Shown here piece by piece: positions 1-7,324 of a stretch of DNA of 64,000 nucleotides (position 1 is its first letter; every line of letters begins with the position of its first letter). The stretch covers positions 743,022-807,021 of the forward strand of contig NZ_LR701494.1 of assembly GCF_902498785.1 (NCBI RefSeq), written 5' to 3'. The translations under genes and the position numbers were made by a program. This stretch comes from Sphingomonas sp. EC-HK361 (GTDB lineage: Bacteria > Pseudomonadota > Alphaproteobacteria > Sphingomonadales > Sphingomonadaceae). Under the pieces are notes generated by a model, which was not told the DNA's origin, searched no databases, and saw only the letters and a list, made by a program, of their open reading frames with translations.

Positions 1-304
1 GGCGATCGGGCACGCTCAGCCCCGCCTTGTGTGCCGGCTTCGGCACCGCCGCCCGGCTGATGCGCGAGCGGGCGGAGGCGGATGCGGCGCATGTCGCACG
101 CCTCTGGCAGATCGCGGCGGAACGGTTCGGAGTTGCGCCTCCCCTCCCTGCGTGCAGGGAGGGGAGGCGCAACTCCGAACCGTTCCGCCGCGATCTGCCA
201 GAGGCGTGCGACATGCGCCGCATCCGCCTCCGCCCGCTCGCGCATCAGCCGGGCGGCGGTGCCGAAGCCGGCACACAAGGCGGGGCTGAGCGTGCCCGAT
301 CGCC
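1..304. repeat. Perfect 304-base palindrome at window edge
   Basis: Bases 1-151 are the reverse complement of 154-304, with a two-base centre (GT at 152-153). I checked both ends, the centre and several interior stretches and found no mismatch. The right arm is cysteine desulfurase coding sequence read on the minus strand, and the left arm repeats the same codons on the plus strand. The centre is a short natural GC-rich hairpin (CCCTCCCTGC/GCAGGGAGGG) like the intergenic repeats elsewhere in the window. This is typical of an assembly fold-back at a hairpin or contig end. A real inverted duplication cannot be excluded. Confidence 0.95.
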
Positions 305-1034
305 CGCCCTCCTGATCGCCGCCGTGCAGCAACGGATCGAGCGCGACGCCGTCGCGTATCCACAGCGCACCCACGCCCTTCGGCCCGTGAATCTTGTGCG
401 CCGAGATCGCGACGAGATCGCAGTTCTCGGGAATCGTCACGCGGCCATAGCCCTGCACCGCATCGCACAGGAACAGAGCGCCCGCCGCGTGCGCCTGATC
501 GGCGAGCGCGGCGATGGGCTGGAGCACGCCAATCTCGTTGTTGATCAGCATCGCGGCGACAATTCCCCTCGTCACCCCGGACCCTTCGGCGAAGCTCAGG
601 ACAGGCTTGATCCGGGATCCCGCTACTGTTGGCGGAGAAGAAGAAGCTGGACCCCGGATCAAGTCCGGGGTGACGAGGGGCAGGAGGCCATCGGTATCTA
701 CAGGCACTACCGTCACCTCACAGCCACGCCTCGCCTCCGCTGCGACGGTGTCCAGCACCGCAGCGTGCTCCGTCGCCAGCGTCACGATCGGCCCGCTCGT
801 ACCCTTGATCGCCCAGTTCAGCGCCTCGGTCGCGCCGCTGGTGAAGACGACGCGACCGCCCTTCGGCAGCAGCGCCGCGATCTCGTCGCGCGCGACCTCG
901 ACCGCCGCCTTCGCCGCGCGGCCGGCGCTGTGGGCACTATGCGGGTTGGCGTGGCCGTCCTTGAGCCAGGGCAGCATCGCCTCGAGCGCCTCGGGCGCGA
1001 GCGGGGTCGTTGCCTGATAGTCGAGATAGATCAT
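1..1034 (-). CDS. Cysteine desulfurase family protein (first of tandem pair), C-terminus lost in edge palindrome
   Basis: This is a class-V aminotransferase fold, PLP-dependent cysteine desulfurase, which takes sulfur from cysteine for Fe-S cluster assembly. Translation from the ATG at 1034 begins MIYLDYQATTPL. The PLP lysine is K214 in SAHKIHGPKG, and LINNEIG precedes it. The ATG overlaps the upstream gene's TGA by four bases, so the two are translationally coupled. Two oddities stand out. Codons about 119-156 are encoded by a palindromic repeat (565-680) that keeps the frame but replaces a normally short segment. Beyond base 153 the sequence is the exact reverse complement of 154-304, so the frame stays open to the window edge but no longer encodes this family. 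The active-site cysteine loop is therefore absent. In alphaproteobacteria such genes often precede the suf operon, which would lie off the left edge. Confidence 0.8.
   Translation of the reverse strand, partial: MIYLDYQATTPLAPEALEAMLPWLKDGHANPHSAHSAGRAAKAAVEVARDEIAALLPKGGRVVFTSGATEALNWAIKGTSGPIVTLATEHAAVLDTVAAEARRGCEVTVVPVDTDGLLPLVTPDLIRGPASSSPPTVAGSRIKPVLSFAEGSGVTRGIVAAMLINNEIGVLQPIAALADQAHAAGALFLCDAVQGYGRVTIPENCDLVAISAHKIHGPKGVGALWIRDGVALDPLLHGGDQEGGRSGTLSPALCAGFGTAARLMRERAEADAAHVARLWQIAAERFGVAPPLPARREGRRNSEPFRRDLPEACDMRRIRLRPLAHQPGGGAEAGTQGGAERARS
565..680. repeat. Palindromic repeat inside a cysteine desulfurase gene
   Basis: The ends CCCCTCGTCACCCCGGA (565-581) and TCCGGGGTGACGAGGGG (664-680) are exact inverted repeats. 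The same GTCACCCCGG...CCGGGGTGAC element occurs between genes at 7147-7233 and 56359-56442. The interior also carries a piece of the second repeat type (CTTCGGCGAAGCTCAGGACAGG), so it is a mosaic. It is read through in frame as part of the protein. Confidence 0.9.
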
Positions 1035-2095
1035 GCCGCCGCCCGCTCGCGCGCGATCGCCGTCCACGCGGCGACGAAGGCATGGATCTCGGCCTCGGTA
1101 GTCGTCCGCCCGAAACTGACCCGCACGACCTCGCGGCTGGCCTGTTCGTCCCAGCCCATCGCGGCGAGCACATGGCTCGGGCGCATGCTTCCCGACGCGC
1201 AGGCGCTGCCCGCCGACACCGCGAACCCACCCAGGTCGAAGCGGATGAGCTGCGCCGCAGCGGCCATGCCGGGCATCCGGTAAGCGCCGATCGCCGGATG
1301 CCGCCGCGCGCCTTCCGCGGCCACCACGCCGCCAGCACCGCGAATCGCCTCCTCCAGCCGCGCCCTAAGCGTAGACAGCCGCGCGAGATCCTCCGGCTCG
1401 GCAAGCGCCGCTGCATAGCCGAGCACGCCGGGCACATTCTCGGTCCCCGGCCGATAGCCGCGCTCCTGCCCCCCGGTCGGCAGCAACACCGAAAGGTCGC
1501 GCACCAGCAGCGCACCAACCCCGATCGGCCCCCCGCGCTTGTGCGCCGACAGCGCGACGAGATCGGCATGGCGCGCGACGTCGGGGTCGGCGCCTGCGGG
1601 CATCTGCGCGGCATCGACCAGCATCCAACCGTCGCGCTCGTGCACCACTTCCGCAACCGCCGCGATCGGCTGACGGACGCCGGTTTCGCTGTTTGCCCAC
1701 TGCACCGCGACCAGCGTGCGCGGCGTCACCGCCTCGCGCAGCGCATCGAGGTCGATCACGCCGTCCGCGCCAACCGGCAGCATCGGCGCAGGGCCGGCGG
1801 CGCGCAGCACCGCATCGTGCTCGACCGCGCTGATGACGATTCGCTCCGCCATCGACCGGCCGAGCGCGATGCCGAGCGATTCGCTCGCGCCGCTCGTCAG
1901 CAGCGTCTCGTGCCGCCAGCCATAGGCGCTGGCGATGGCGCCGCGCGCATCCTCCAGCGCCCGCCGCGTCGCGCGCCCCTCGGCGTGCGGCGATGACGGG
2001 TTCGCCCACGCCGCCATCGCTCCCGTCATCGCGGCGCGTGCGGCTGCCGTCATCGGGGTAGTCGCGGCGTGATCCAGATAGATACGGTTTGGCAA
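1031..2095 (-). CDS. Cysteine desulfurase (second of tandem pair)
   Basis: This complete 354-residue PLP-dependent cysteine desulfurase provides persulfide sulfur for Fe-S clusters. The N-terminal strand is RIYLDHAATTP. The PLP lysine is K186 in LSAHKRGGP, and the RGYRPGTENV substrate loop is present. The catalytic cysteine is C299 in SAGSACASGS, followed by MRPSHVL. I chose a TTG start at 2095 because it has AAGGA five bases upstream and falls just before the conserved first strand. The nearest upstream in-frame ATG would add a long tail lacking family features. Its TGA overlaps the ATG of the next cysteine desulfurase. It is divergent from the hydrolase at 2198. IscS-type and NifS-type assignments are both possible, and I would not give a symbol. 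Confidence 0.88.
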   Translation of the reverse strand: MPNRIYLDHAATTPMTAAARAAMTGAMAAWANPSSPHAEGRATRRALEDARGAIASAYGWRHETLLTSGASESLGIALGRSMAERIVISAVEHDAVLRAAGPAPMLPVGADGVIDLDALREAVTPRTLVAVQWANSETGVRQPIAAVAEVVHERDGWMLVDAAQMPAGADPDVARHADLVALSAHKRGGPIGVGALLVRDLSVLLPTGGQERGYRPGTENVPGVLGYAAALAEPEDLARLSTLRARLEEAIRGAGGVVAAEGARRHPAIGAYRMPGMAAAAQLIRFDLGGFAVSAGSACASGSMRPSHVLAAMGWDEQASREVVRVSFGRTTTEAEIHAFVAAWTAIARERAAA

Positions 2096-2197
2096 AGTCG
2101 TCCTTGGGTCGTTCCAATTGCGAAAGATCGCGCGCTTTCTATATAGCGATGCAATTCGGGGGCGCGAGCGTCCCCCCATCCCTTGCCGGCGAGATCC

Positions 2198-2854
2198 ATG
2201 CCAGAAGTCATTTTTCCCGGCCCCGAAGGCCGTCTCGAGGGGCGTTTCGCTCCTGCTCCCAAGCCCCGCGCGCCCGTCGCGATGATCCTGCATCCGCACC
2301 CGGCATCGGGCGGCACGATGAACAACCGGATGGTGCAGGAGATCTACAAGACCTTCCAGCGCCGCGGCTTCGCGACGCTCCGCTTCAATTTCCGCGGGGT
2401 GGGAAAGAGCCAGGGGACGTTCGACAACGGCATCGGCGAGCTGTCCGATGCCGCCGCCGCGCTCGACTGGGTCCAGAGCTTTCATCCGGAGGCGCAGACG
2501 ACATGGATCGCGGGCGTCAGCTTCGGCGCGTGGATCGGGATGCAGCTGCTGATGCGCCGCCCGGAAATCCGCGGCTTCATCTCGGTCGCGCCGCCGGCGA
2601 ACATGTACGACTTCACCTTCCTGGCGCCGTGCCCTGCGAGCGGCATAATCATTCAGGGCGAGGCCGACGAGGTCGTCACCCCGCTCGCCACGCAGAAGCT
2701 GGTCGACAAGCTGCGCACGCAAAAGCACATCACGATCCACCACGACGTGATCCCGCGGGCGAATCATTTCTTCGAGCACGAGATGCCGGATCTGATGCGA
2801 GCGGTGGATACGTATCTGGATATGCGCCTGCACCCGGATTGTCCTATTCGGTGA
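2198..2854 (+). CDS. Alpha/beta hydrolase (dienelactone-hydrolase-like)
   Basis: This 218-residue cytoplasmic serine hydrolase has no signal peptide. The likely catalytic triad is S108 in GVSFGAW, D157 in GEADEVV and H190 in RANHFF. An HPHPASGGTMNN loop near residue 32 matches the family usually found in alphaproteobacteria next to Fe-S cluster genes. The start at 2198 fits the family N-terminus (PEVIFPGPEG). An ATG 15 bases earlier adds only five residues. It is divergent from the cysteine desulfurase pair and followed by a good terminator hairpin. The substrate is unknown. The link to Fe-S assembly is suggested only by position. Confidence 0.85.
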   Translation: MPEVIFPGPEGRLEGRFAPAPKPRAPVAMILHPHPASGGTMNNRMVQEIYKTFQRRGFATLRFNFRGVGKSQGTFDNGIGELSDAAAALDWVQSFHPEAQTTWIAGVSFGAWIGMQLLMRRPEIRGFISVAPPANMYDFTFLAPCPASGIIIQGEADEVVTPLATQKLVDKLRTQKHITIHHDVIPRANHFFEHEMPDLMRAVDTYLDMRLHPDCPIR

Positions 2855-2859
2855 GCGGA

Positions 2860-2887
2860 GCGGATTAGCGAAGCTAATCCGCGTTTT
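2860..2887 (+). terminator. Rho-independent terminator after the alpha/beta hydrolase
   Basis: A perfect 10-bp stem (GCGGATTAGC / GCTAATCCGC) with a GAA loop is followed by GTTTT, a few bases after the hydrolase stop codon. Confidence 0.7.
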
Positions 2888-2960
2888 GCCGCGAACTGCG
2901 GCCGGCGGCGCGATCAGCGCCGACCGACGGCATGGGCTTTGCCCATGTCGCGCCCCTACG

Positions 2961-3347
2961 TCACTTCACGCACGCCGCCGCCGCCGCCGCCGCCGCCGCG
3001 CGAACCAACGCCACGAACGCCGCTTCGTCGATCGTGTCACCCTCATGCAGATCAAGCGCGCGGCGCACATTGCCGTCGAGGCTTGCGTTGAACAGCCCCG
3101 CCGGATCGGGGAGCGACGCGCCTTTCGCGAAAGTCAGCTTCACCGCATTCTTGTAGCTCTCGCCCGTGCAGATCATGCCGCCGCGATACCATGTCGGCAC
3201 GCCGCGCCACTTCCATTCCTCGACCACGTCCGGAACCGCCTCCCGTATCAGCGCGCGCACCTTTGCGAGCGTCTCCCCGCGCCAGTCGCCCAACTCGCGT
3301 ATCCGCGCGTCGATCAGCGACGCTGGGCGGGTTTCTTCGTGGGCCAT
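2961..3347 (-). CDS. DUF1801 domain protein
   Basis: This 128-residue small cytoplasmic protein is of the DUF1801 (YdhG/YdeI-like) fold. The family core runs from about residue 20 to 112, with WKWRGVPTWYRGG and KNAVKLTFAKGASLPDP as recognisable stretches. The biochemical role of the family is not established. The C-terminus is an alanine run encoded by nine or so tandem GCG/CCG triplets (about 2974-3000), a slippage-prone tract that would change length but not frame. ATG 3347 is preceded by GGAACC. The next gene upstream on this strand (3358-3537) ends 10 bases away, so the two are probably co-transcribed. Confidence 0.8.
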   Translation of the reverse strand: MAHEETRPASLIDARIRELGDWRGETLAKVRALIREAVPDVVEEWKWRGVPTWYRGGMICTGESYKNAVKLTFAKGASLPDPAGLFNASLDGNVRRALDLHEGDTIDEAAFVALVRAAAAAAAAACVK

Positions 3348-3357
3348 CCCGGTTCCT

Positions 3358-3537
3358 TCACAAAGTCCAGATCATCACATTGCCCACGAGCACGGCCGCC
3401 ATCACCAGCATCAGCGCGCCCTTCTTTACGTCGCGCTTCGTCGCCAGCAGGTAACCGCCGCCGATCGCGCAGGCGAAGGCCGCGAGCATCGCGATCGCGG
3501 GAGCGGCGTTGGCGATGCTTCCCAAGGCGCCGTTCAT
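3358..3537 (-). CDS. Small two-helix membrane protein
   Basis: This hypothetical protein has 59 residues. Two hydrophobic stretches are separated by a charged turn (ATKRDVKKGA): residues about 12-31 (AIAMLAAFACAIGGGYLLAT) and 40-58 (LMLVMAAVLVGNVMIWTL). It is therefore probably a hairpin in the inner membrane. The ATG overlaps the TGA of the dehydratase-like gene by four bases (TCAT at 3534-3537), which supports this start over one 63 bases upstream that would read through a repeat. No function can be assigned. Confidence 0.7.
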   Translation of the reverse strand: MNGALGSIANAAPAIAMLAAFACAIGGGYLLATKRDVKKGALMLVMAAVLVGNVMIWTL

Positions 3538-4565
3538 GCCTCGATGTGTTCCCGCGAAGGCGGGAACCCAGGCTGGGCCCCCGCCTGCGCGGGGGCACAT
3601 TGCTCTTCTGCCAAGGCGCGAGCATAGGCTTCGATGTCCACGTTACCGCCTGACAGGAGCACCAGCACTCCCGGCTCCGGCGCGACCTTGCCCGCAAGCA
3701 GCGCGGCGAGCGCGACTGCGCCGCCAGGTTCCACCACGAGCCGCAGATGTGTCGCCGCCCAGCGCTGTGCCGCCGCGGTTTCCGCCTCGCTCACCGCGTG
3801 GCCGGTCGCATCCCGCCGCGACAACACGTCGAACGTCAGCGGTGACACCCGCATCGTCTGGAGCGCATCGCACGCCGTCGGCGGAGGGTTGTCGCCGACC
3901 GGTTCGATCCACGACGCCTCCAGGCTGCGGCGCATGTCGTCCCAGCCTTCGGGCTCGACGACGCTGATCCGCGCCTCGGGTAGCGCAAGCGCGAGGCCAG
4001 CGGCGAGGCCGCCGCCGCCGCACGGGGTCACGACGTGCGCCACCGACCCCAGCCCGGCCGCCTCCATCTGCGCAGCCGCTTCGATGCCGGCGCTCCCCTG
4101 CCCCTCGATCACCCAGGGATCGTCGAAGCTCGGCACCAGCGTCGCGCCTCGCGCCTCGGCGAGTCGCCCGGCGATCTGTTCGCGGCTTTCGGTGGCGCGG
4201 TCGTAGGTGACGATCTCGGCGCCCAGCGCCAGCGTGCCCTCGCGCTTCGCCGCGGGGGCGTCCGCGGGCATGACGATCGTCGCCGCGATTCCCAGCCGTT
4301 TCGCCGCCCAGGCGATTCCCTGGGCGTGATTGCCGCTGGAGAAGGCGACGACGCCCTTTCGGCGCGCGTCCTCGTCCAGCGCGGTCAGCCGGTGCCACGC
4401 GCCGCGCAGCTTGAAGGCGCCCATCGGCTGCAGCGACTCGGCCTTGAAAGCGACTGCCACGCCCTTGATTTCGTGGACGAAGAGCGGACTCAGCGGGAGC
4501 ACCCGCGCGATCTTTTCCGCTGCGTCGCGGACCCCCGCCCGTGTCGGCTGTCGTAAAATCGTCAC
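3534..4565 (-). CDS. Threonine/serine dehydratase-like PLP enzyme
   Basis: This is a 343-residue fold-type-II PLP enzyme related to threonine ammonia-lyase and serine racemase. PLP lysine K52 lies in MGAFKLRGA, SSGNHAQG (77-84) is the substrate loop, and PCGGGGLAAG (181-190) is the phosphate-binding loop. A second glycine-rich stretch (VLLSGGNVD) follows near the C-terminus. There is no ACT regulatory domain, so it resembles the catabolic or short form. GTG 4565 is chosen because GGAG lies seven bases upstream. An upstream ATG would give a long non-family tail. The last 20 or so residues are encoded by a palindromic repeat (3546-3598), and the stop codon overlaps the next gene's ATG. The exact substrate (Thr, Ser or hydroxyaspartate) cannot be told. 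Confidence 0.82.
   Translation of the reverse strand: MTILRQPTRAGVRDAAEKIARVLPLSPLFVHEIKGVAVAFKAESLQPMGAFKLRGAWHRLTALDEDARRKGVVAFSSGNHAQGIAWAAKRLGIAATIVMPADAPAAKREGTLALGAEIVTYDRATESREQIAGRLAEARGATLVPSFDDPWVIEGQGSAGIEAAAQMEAAGLGSVAHVVTPCGGGGLAAGLALALPEARISVVEPEGWDDMRRSLEASWIEPVGDNPPPTACDALQTMRVSPLTFDVLSRRDATGHAVSEAETAAAQRWAATHLRLVVEPGGAVALAALLAGKVAPEPGVLVLLSGGNVDIEAYARALAEEQCAPAQAGAQPGFPPSREHIEA
3546..3598. repeat. Palindromic repeat forming the 3' end of the dehydratase gene
   Basis: Two adjacent hairpins are present: GTTCCCGCGAAGGCGGGAAC and CCCCCGCCTGCGCGGGGG. They are joined by CCAGGCTGG. The element is related to the one at 13043-13108. It lies wholly within the coding frame of the upstream dehydratase. 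Confidence 0.85.
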
Positions 4566-4703
4566 ATGCCGTCTCCGTTTACTGAGACCCGCTTTACACA
4601 GGGGATCGAGGGTCTTATGTGCCCGCTTCCCGCTGCCCCATGGGACTTCCAACCGCAAGGCAGCATTTCGTCGTCGGCGTCAGCCACTTGGAGGTCCCTT
4701 GAG

Positions 4704-5939
4704 TTGCACAAGCATCATAGCGCGCTGGGGCTAGCGAAAGCCCAATCGACCGTCGTCTCCGATTCCGTCGCAGGCGCCATCGACATTGCGAAGCGTAATC
4801 CGGTCCAGCCGGTGACGCTCATTCGTCCCCACGCCGCGGCGCGGGCCGCCCGGTTCTTCGTCGAGAAGTTCCCGGGCCGCTCGATGTATGCGGTGAAGGC
4901 GAACCCCTCGCCGGACCTTTTGGAGGTTCTGTGGGAGAGCGGGATCACGCATTACGACGTCGCCTCGATCGCCGAGGTGCGGCTCGTCGCGCGCACGCTG
5001 CCCGACGCCACCTTGTGCTTCATGCACCCGGTGAAGGCCGAGGAAGCGATTCGCGAGGCCTATGCCACCCACGGCGTGCGCGTGTTCAGCCTCGATTCGA
5101 TCGAGGAACTGGACAAGATTCTACGCGCCACGAACGACGCGGCGGACCTGACGCTGTGCGTGCGGTTGCGCGTCTCGTCGGAGCATTCGAAGCTCAGCCT
5201 TGCGTCGAAGTTCGGCGTCGCCCCGCATGAGGCGAAGGACCTGCTGTTCCGGGCGCGCCAGGCGGCCGATGCGCTCGGCATCTGCTTCCATGTCGGTAGC
5301 CAGGCGATGACCCCGCAGGCCTATGCCGAGGCGATGGAGCGGGTGCGCCAGGCGATCGTCGAGGCGGCCGTCACGGTCGATGTCGTGGATGTGGGCGGCG
5401 GTTTCCCGTCCGCTTATCCCGGCATGGAGCCGCCCGCCCTCGAGAATTACTTCGAGACGATCCACCGCGCGTTCGAATCGCTGCCGATCAGCTATTCGGC
5501 GGAGCTGTGGGCCGAACCGGGCCGTGCGCTGTGCGCGGAATATTCGTCGGTCGTGGTGCGTGTGGAGAAGCGGCGCGGGAACGAGCTGTTCATCAACGAC
5601 GGCGCGTATGGCGCGCTGTTCGATGCGGCGCATATCGGCTGGCGTTTTCCAGTGGCGCTGCTGCGCGAGCCGGAATCGACGGTGCGCGACCATCCCTTCT
5701 CGTTCTACGGCCCGACCTGCGACGATCTTGACCATATGGCGGGACCGTTCCTGCTGCCGGCGGACGTCCAGGCGGGCGATTATATCGAGATCGGGATGCT
5801 CGGCGCCTACGGCTCGGCGATGCGCACCGCGTTCAACGGCTTCGGATCGGACGAGACGGTGATCGTCGAGGATGAGCCGATGGTGTCGTTGTATGTCGAG
5901 GCGCCCGCGCGGGTCGCGTCGAACGTCGTCACGCTGTAA
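4704..5939 (+). CDS. Ornithine/lysine-type decarboxylase (group IV, alanine racemase fold)
   Basis: This 411-residue PLP decarboxylase most likely converts ornithine to putrescine. The TIM-barrel domain carries PLP lysine K65 in MYAVKANPSP, followed by FHVGSQ, the glycine loop VDVGGGFP and AEPGRALCA. The C-terminal domain has the CDDLDHM motif that supplies the active-site Cys/Asp across the dimer. I chose TTG at 4704 (GGAGG nine bases upstream), which places the conserved HKHHSAL start correctly. An in-frame ATG at 4566 would add 46 residues overlapping the divergent gene's start. It sits just upstream of a deoxyhypusine-synthase-like gene in the same direction, which supports a polyamine role. 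Lysine or arginine decarboxylation is less likely. Confidence 0.88.
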   Translation: MHKHHSALGLAKAQSTVVSDSVAGAIDIAKRNPVQPVTLIRPHAAARAARFFVEKFPGRSMYAVKANPSPDLLEVLWESGITHYDVASIAEVRLVARTLPDATLCFMHPVKAEEAIREAYATHGVRVFSLDSIEELDKILRATNDAADLTLCVRLRVSSEHSKLSLASKFGVAPHEAKDLLFRARQAADALGICFHVGSQAMTPQAYAEAMERVRQAIVEAAVTVDVVDVGGGFPSAYPGMEPPALENYFETIHRAFESLPISYSAELWAEPGRALCAEYSSVVVRVEKRRGNELFINDGAYGALFDAAHIGWRFPVALLREPESTVRDHPFSFYGPTCDDLDHMAGPFLLPADVQAGDYIEIGMLGAYGSAMRTAFNGFGSDETVIVEDEPMVSLYVEAPARVASNVVTL

Positions 5940-5956
5940 CGGCAATCACGTTTAAC

Positions 5957-6038
5957 CGTCATCCCGGCGAAGGCCGGGATCCAGAGTCGCGAGCGTCGTC
6001 TCTTGTGGCTCTGGACCCCGGCCTTCGCCGGGGTGACG
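5957..6038. repeat. Intergenic palindromic repeat
   Basis: The arms CGTCATCCCGGCGAAGGCCG (from 5957) and its near-complement ending CCGGGGTGACG at 6038 enclose about 22 unpaired bases. It lies between the decarboxylase and the deoxyhypusine-synthase-like gene and ends 16 bases before the latter's start, so it will be folded into their shared leader or mRNA. Confidence 0.85.
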
Positions 6039-6054
6039 GCGTATGGAGAAGATC

Positions 6055-7134
6055 ATGACCGACACCCTGACCAAGACAGCCTCGGCGAGCGCGCCGATCA
6101 ACGACACCCGCAAGGCGGAGCTGCTCTCCACCACGGTCGAGCATATCGACATCAGGAGCTTCGACGCGCGCCCCATCGTCGATGCGATGAAGAAGATGTC
6201 GTTCACCAGCCGCGATCTCGGCCGCGCGACCGACATCTACAACCAGATGCTCGCCGACAAGGACTGCACTGTGGTGCTTGTCATCGCTGGCAGCACCTCC
6301 GCGGGTGGGTGCATGGACCTGTATGCCGAGCTGGTGCGGTCGAACATGGTCGATGTGATCGTCGCGACGGGGGCGTCGATCGTCGACATGGATTTCTTCG
6401 AAGGACTTGGCCACAAGCATTACCAAGCGCTTGAGATTCCTGACGATGACACGCTGCGCTCGCTCTATATCGACCGCATCTACGACACCTATATCGACGA
6501 GGAGCAGCTTCAGGACTGCGACCACACGATCCTGAAGATCGCGGATTCGCTGGAGGCGAAGCCCTATTCGAGCCGCGCGTTCATTCGCGAGATGGGGAAA
6601 TATCTCGTCGAGCACGGCAAAAAGGAGAACAGCCTCGTCAAGCTCGCTTACGAGCATGACGTGCCGATCTTCTGCCCGGCGTTCGTCGATTCCTCGGCCG
6701 GCTTCGGGCTGGTGAAGCATCAGGTCGATCGCGCGAAGGCGGGCAAGCCCTATATGGTGCTCGACGCGATCGCCGATTTTCGTGAACTGACCGAGATCAA
6801 GATCGCTGGCGGCACCACCGGCCTGCTGATGATCGGCGGCGGTGTGCCGAAGAACTTCATCCAGGACACGGTCGTGTGCGCGGAGATCCTCGGCCACGAG
6901 GATGTCGAGGTCCATAAATACGCGGTGCAGATCACCGTCGCCGACGTGCGTGACGGGGCGTGCTCGTCCTCGACGCTCCAGGAAGCGGCGAGCTGGGGCA
7001 AGGTGAATACGGGCATCGAGCAGATGGTGTTCGCGGAAGCCGGATCGGTGGTGCCGCTGCTCGCGTCCGATGCCTATCACCGCGGCCTGTGGAAGGATCG
7101 CCCCGTCCGCAAGTGGGCGAAGCTTTTCCAGTAA
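6055..7134 (+). CDS. Deoxyhypusine synthase-like protein (probable homospermidine synthase)
   Basis: This 359-residue NAD-dependent Rossmann-like enzyme is of the deoxyhypusine synthase family. The catalytic lysine corresponds to K316 in EAASWGKVNTG. NAD-binding stretches TSAGGCMD (81-88) and IGGGVPKNF (261-269) are visible. Bacteria have no eIF5A substrate, and relatives encoded beside ornithine decarboxylase are thought to transfer the aminobutyl group of putrescine to another putrescine, giving sym-homospermidine, a major polyamine in Sphingomonas. This substrate is inferred from context. The start at 6055 has GGAG six bases upstream. An ATG 12 bases earlier has none. The upstream neighbour is the decarboxylase that would supply putrescine. 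Confidence 0.85.
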   Translation: MTDTLTKTASASAPINDTRKAELLSTTVEHIDIRSFDARPIVDAMKKMSFTSRDLGRATDIYNQMLADKDCTVVLVIAGSTSAGGCMDLYAELVRSNMVDVIVATGASIVDMDFFEGLGHKHYQALEIPDDDTLRSLYIDRIYDTYIDEEQLQDCDHTILKIADSLEAKPYSSRAFIREMGKYLVEHGKKENSLVKLAYEHDVPIFCPAFVDSSAGFGLVKHQVDRAKAGKPYMVLDAIADFRELTEIKIAGGTTGLLMIGGGVPKNFIQDTVVCAEILGHEDVEVHKYAVQITVADVRDGACSSSTLQEAASWGKVNTGIEQMVFAEAGSVVPLLASDAYHRGLWKDRPVRKWAKLFQ

Positions 7135-7146
7135 GGCTGACCACAT

Positions 7147-7233
7147 CGTCACCCCGGCCTCCGAGCCGGGGTCCCGCTTCTGTCGGTCACGGCGGTTGTG
7201 ACAGCGGGACCCCGGACCAAGTCCGGGGTGACG
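7147..7233. repeat. Intergenic palindromic repeat
   Basis: CGTCACCCCGG at the left end is mirrored by CCGGGGTGACG at the right end, with further pairing of GGGGTCCCGCT against AGCGGGACCCC in the arms. It shares its ends with 565-680 and 56359-56442. Confidence 0.85.
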
Positions 7234-7289
7234 ACGGAGTTCTACCACCGCAGTCGCAAATCCGTTGCGGAACCGAACTGATTGAGGCA

Positions 7290-7323
7290 GCCTCCCACGG
7301 CAATATTCCGGGAGAGGCTTTTT
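7290..7323 (+). terminator. Hairpin with U-tract directly before the MAPEG gene
   Basis: GCCTCCCACGG and CCGGGAGAGGC form an imperfect stem with a CAATATT loop, followed by TTTTT. It may terminate the upstream gene. The GGGAGAGG in the 3' arm is also the only ribosome-binding sequence for ATG 7325, so the fold could instead hide that site. Confidence 0.4.
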
Positions 7324-7324
7324 C

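Noticed and set aside
27-1283. Plus-strand open frame across the edge palindrome and cysteine desulfurase
   Set aside because: It is antisense to the desulfurase, made partly of the mirrored arm, with no recognised features.
2974-3000. CCG triplet tract as a phase-variation switch
   Set aside because: Unit changes keep the reading frame and lie in an alanine tail, so on/off switching is not expected.
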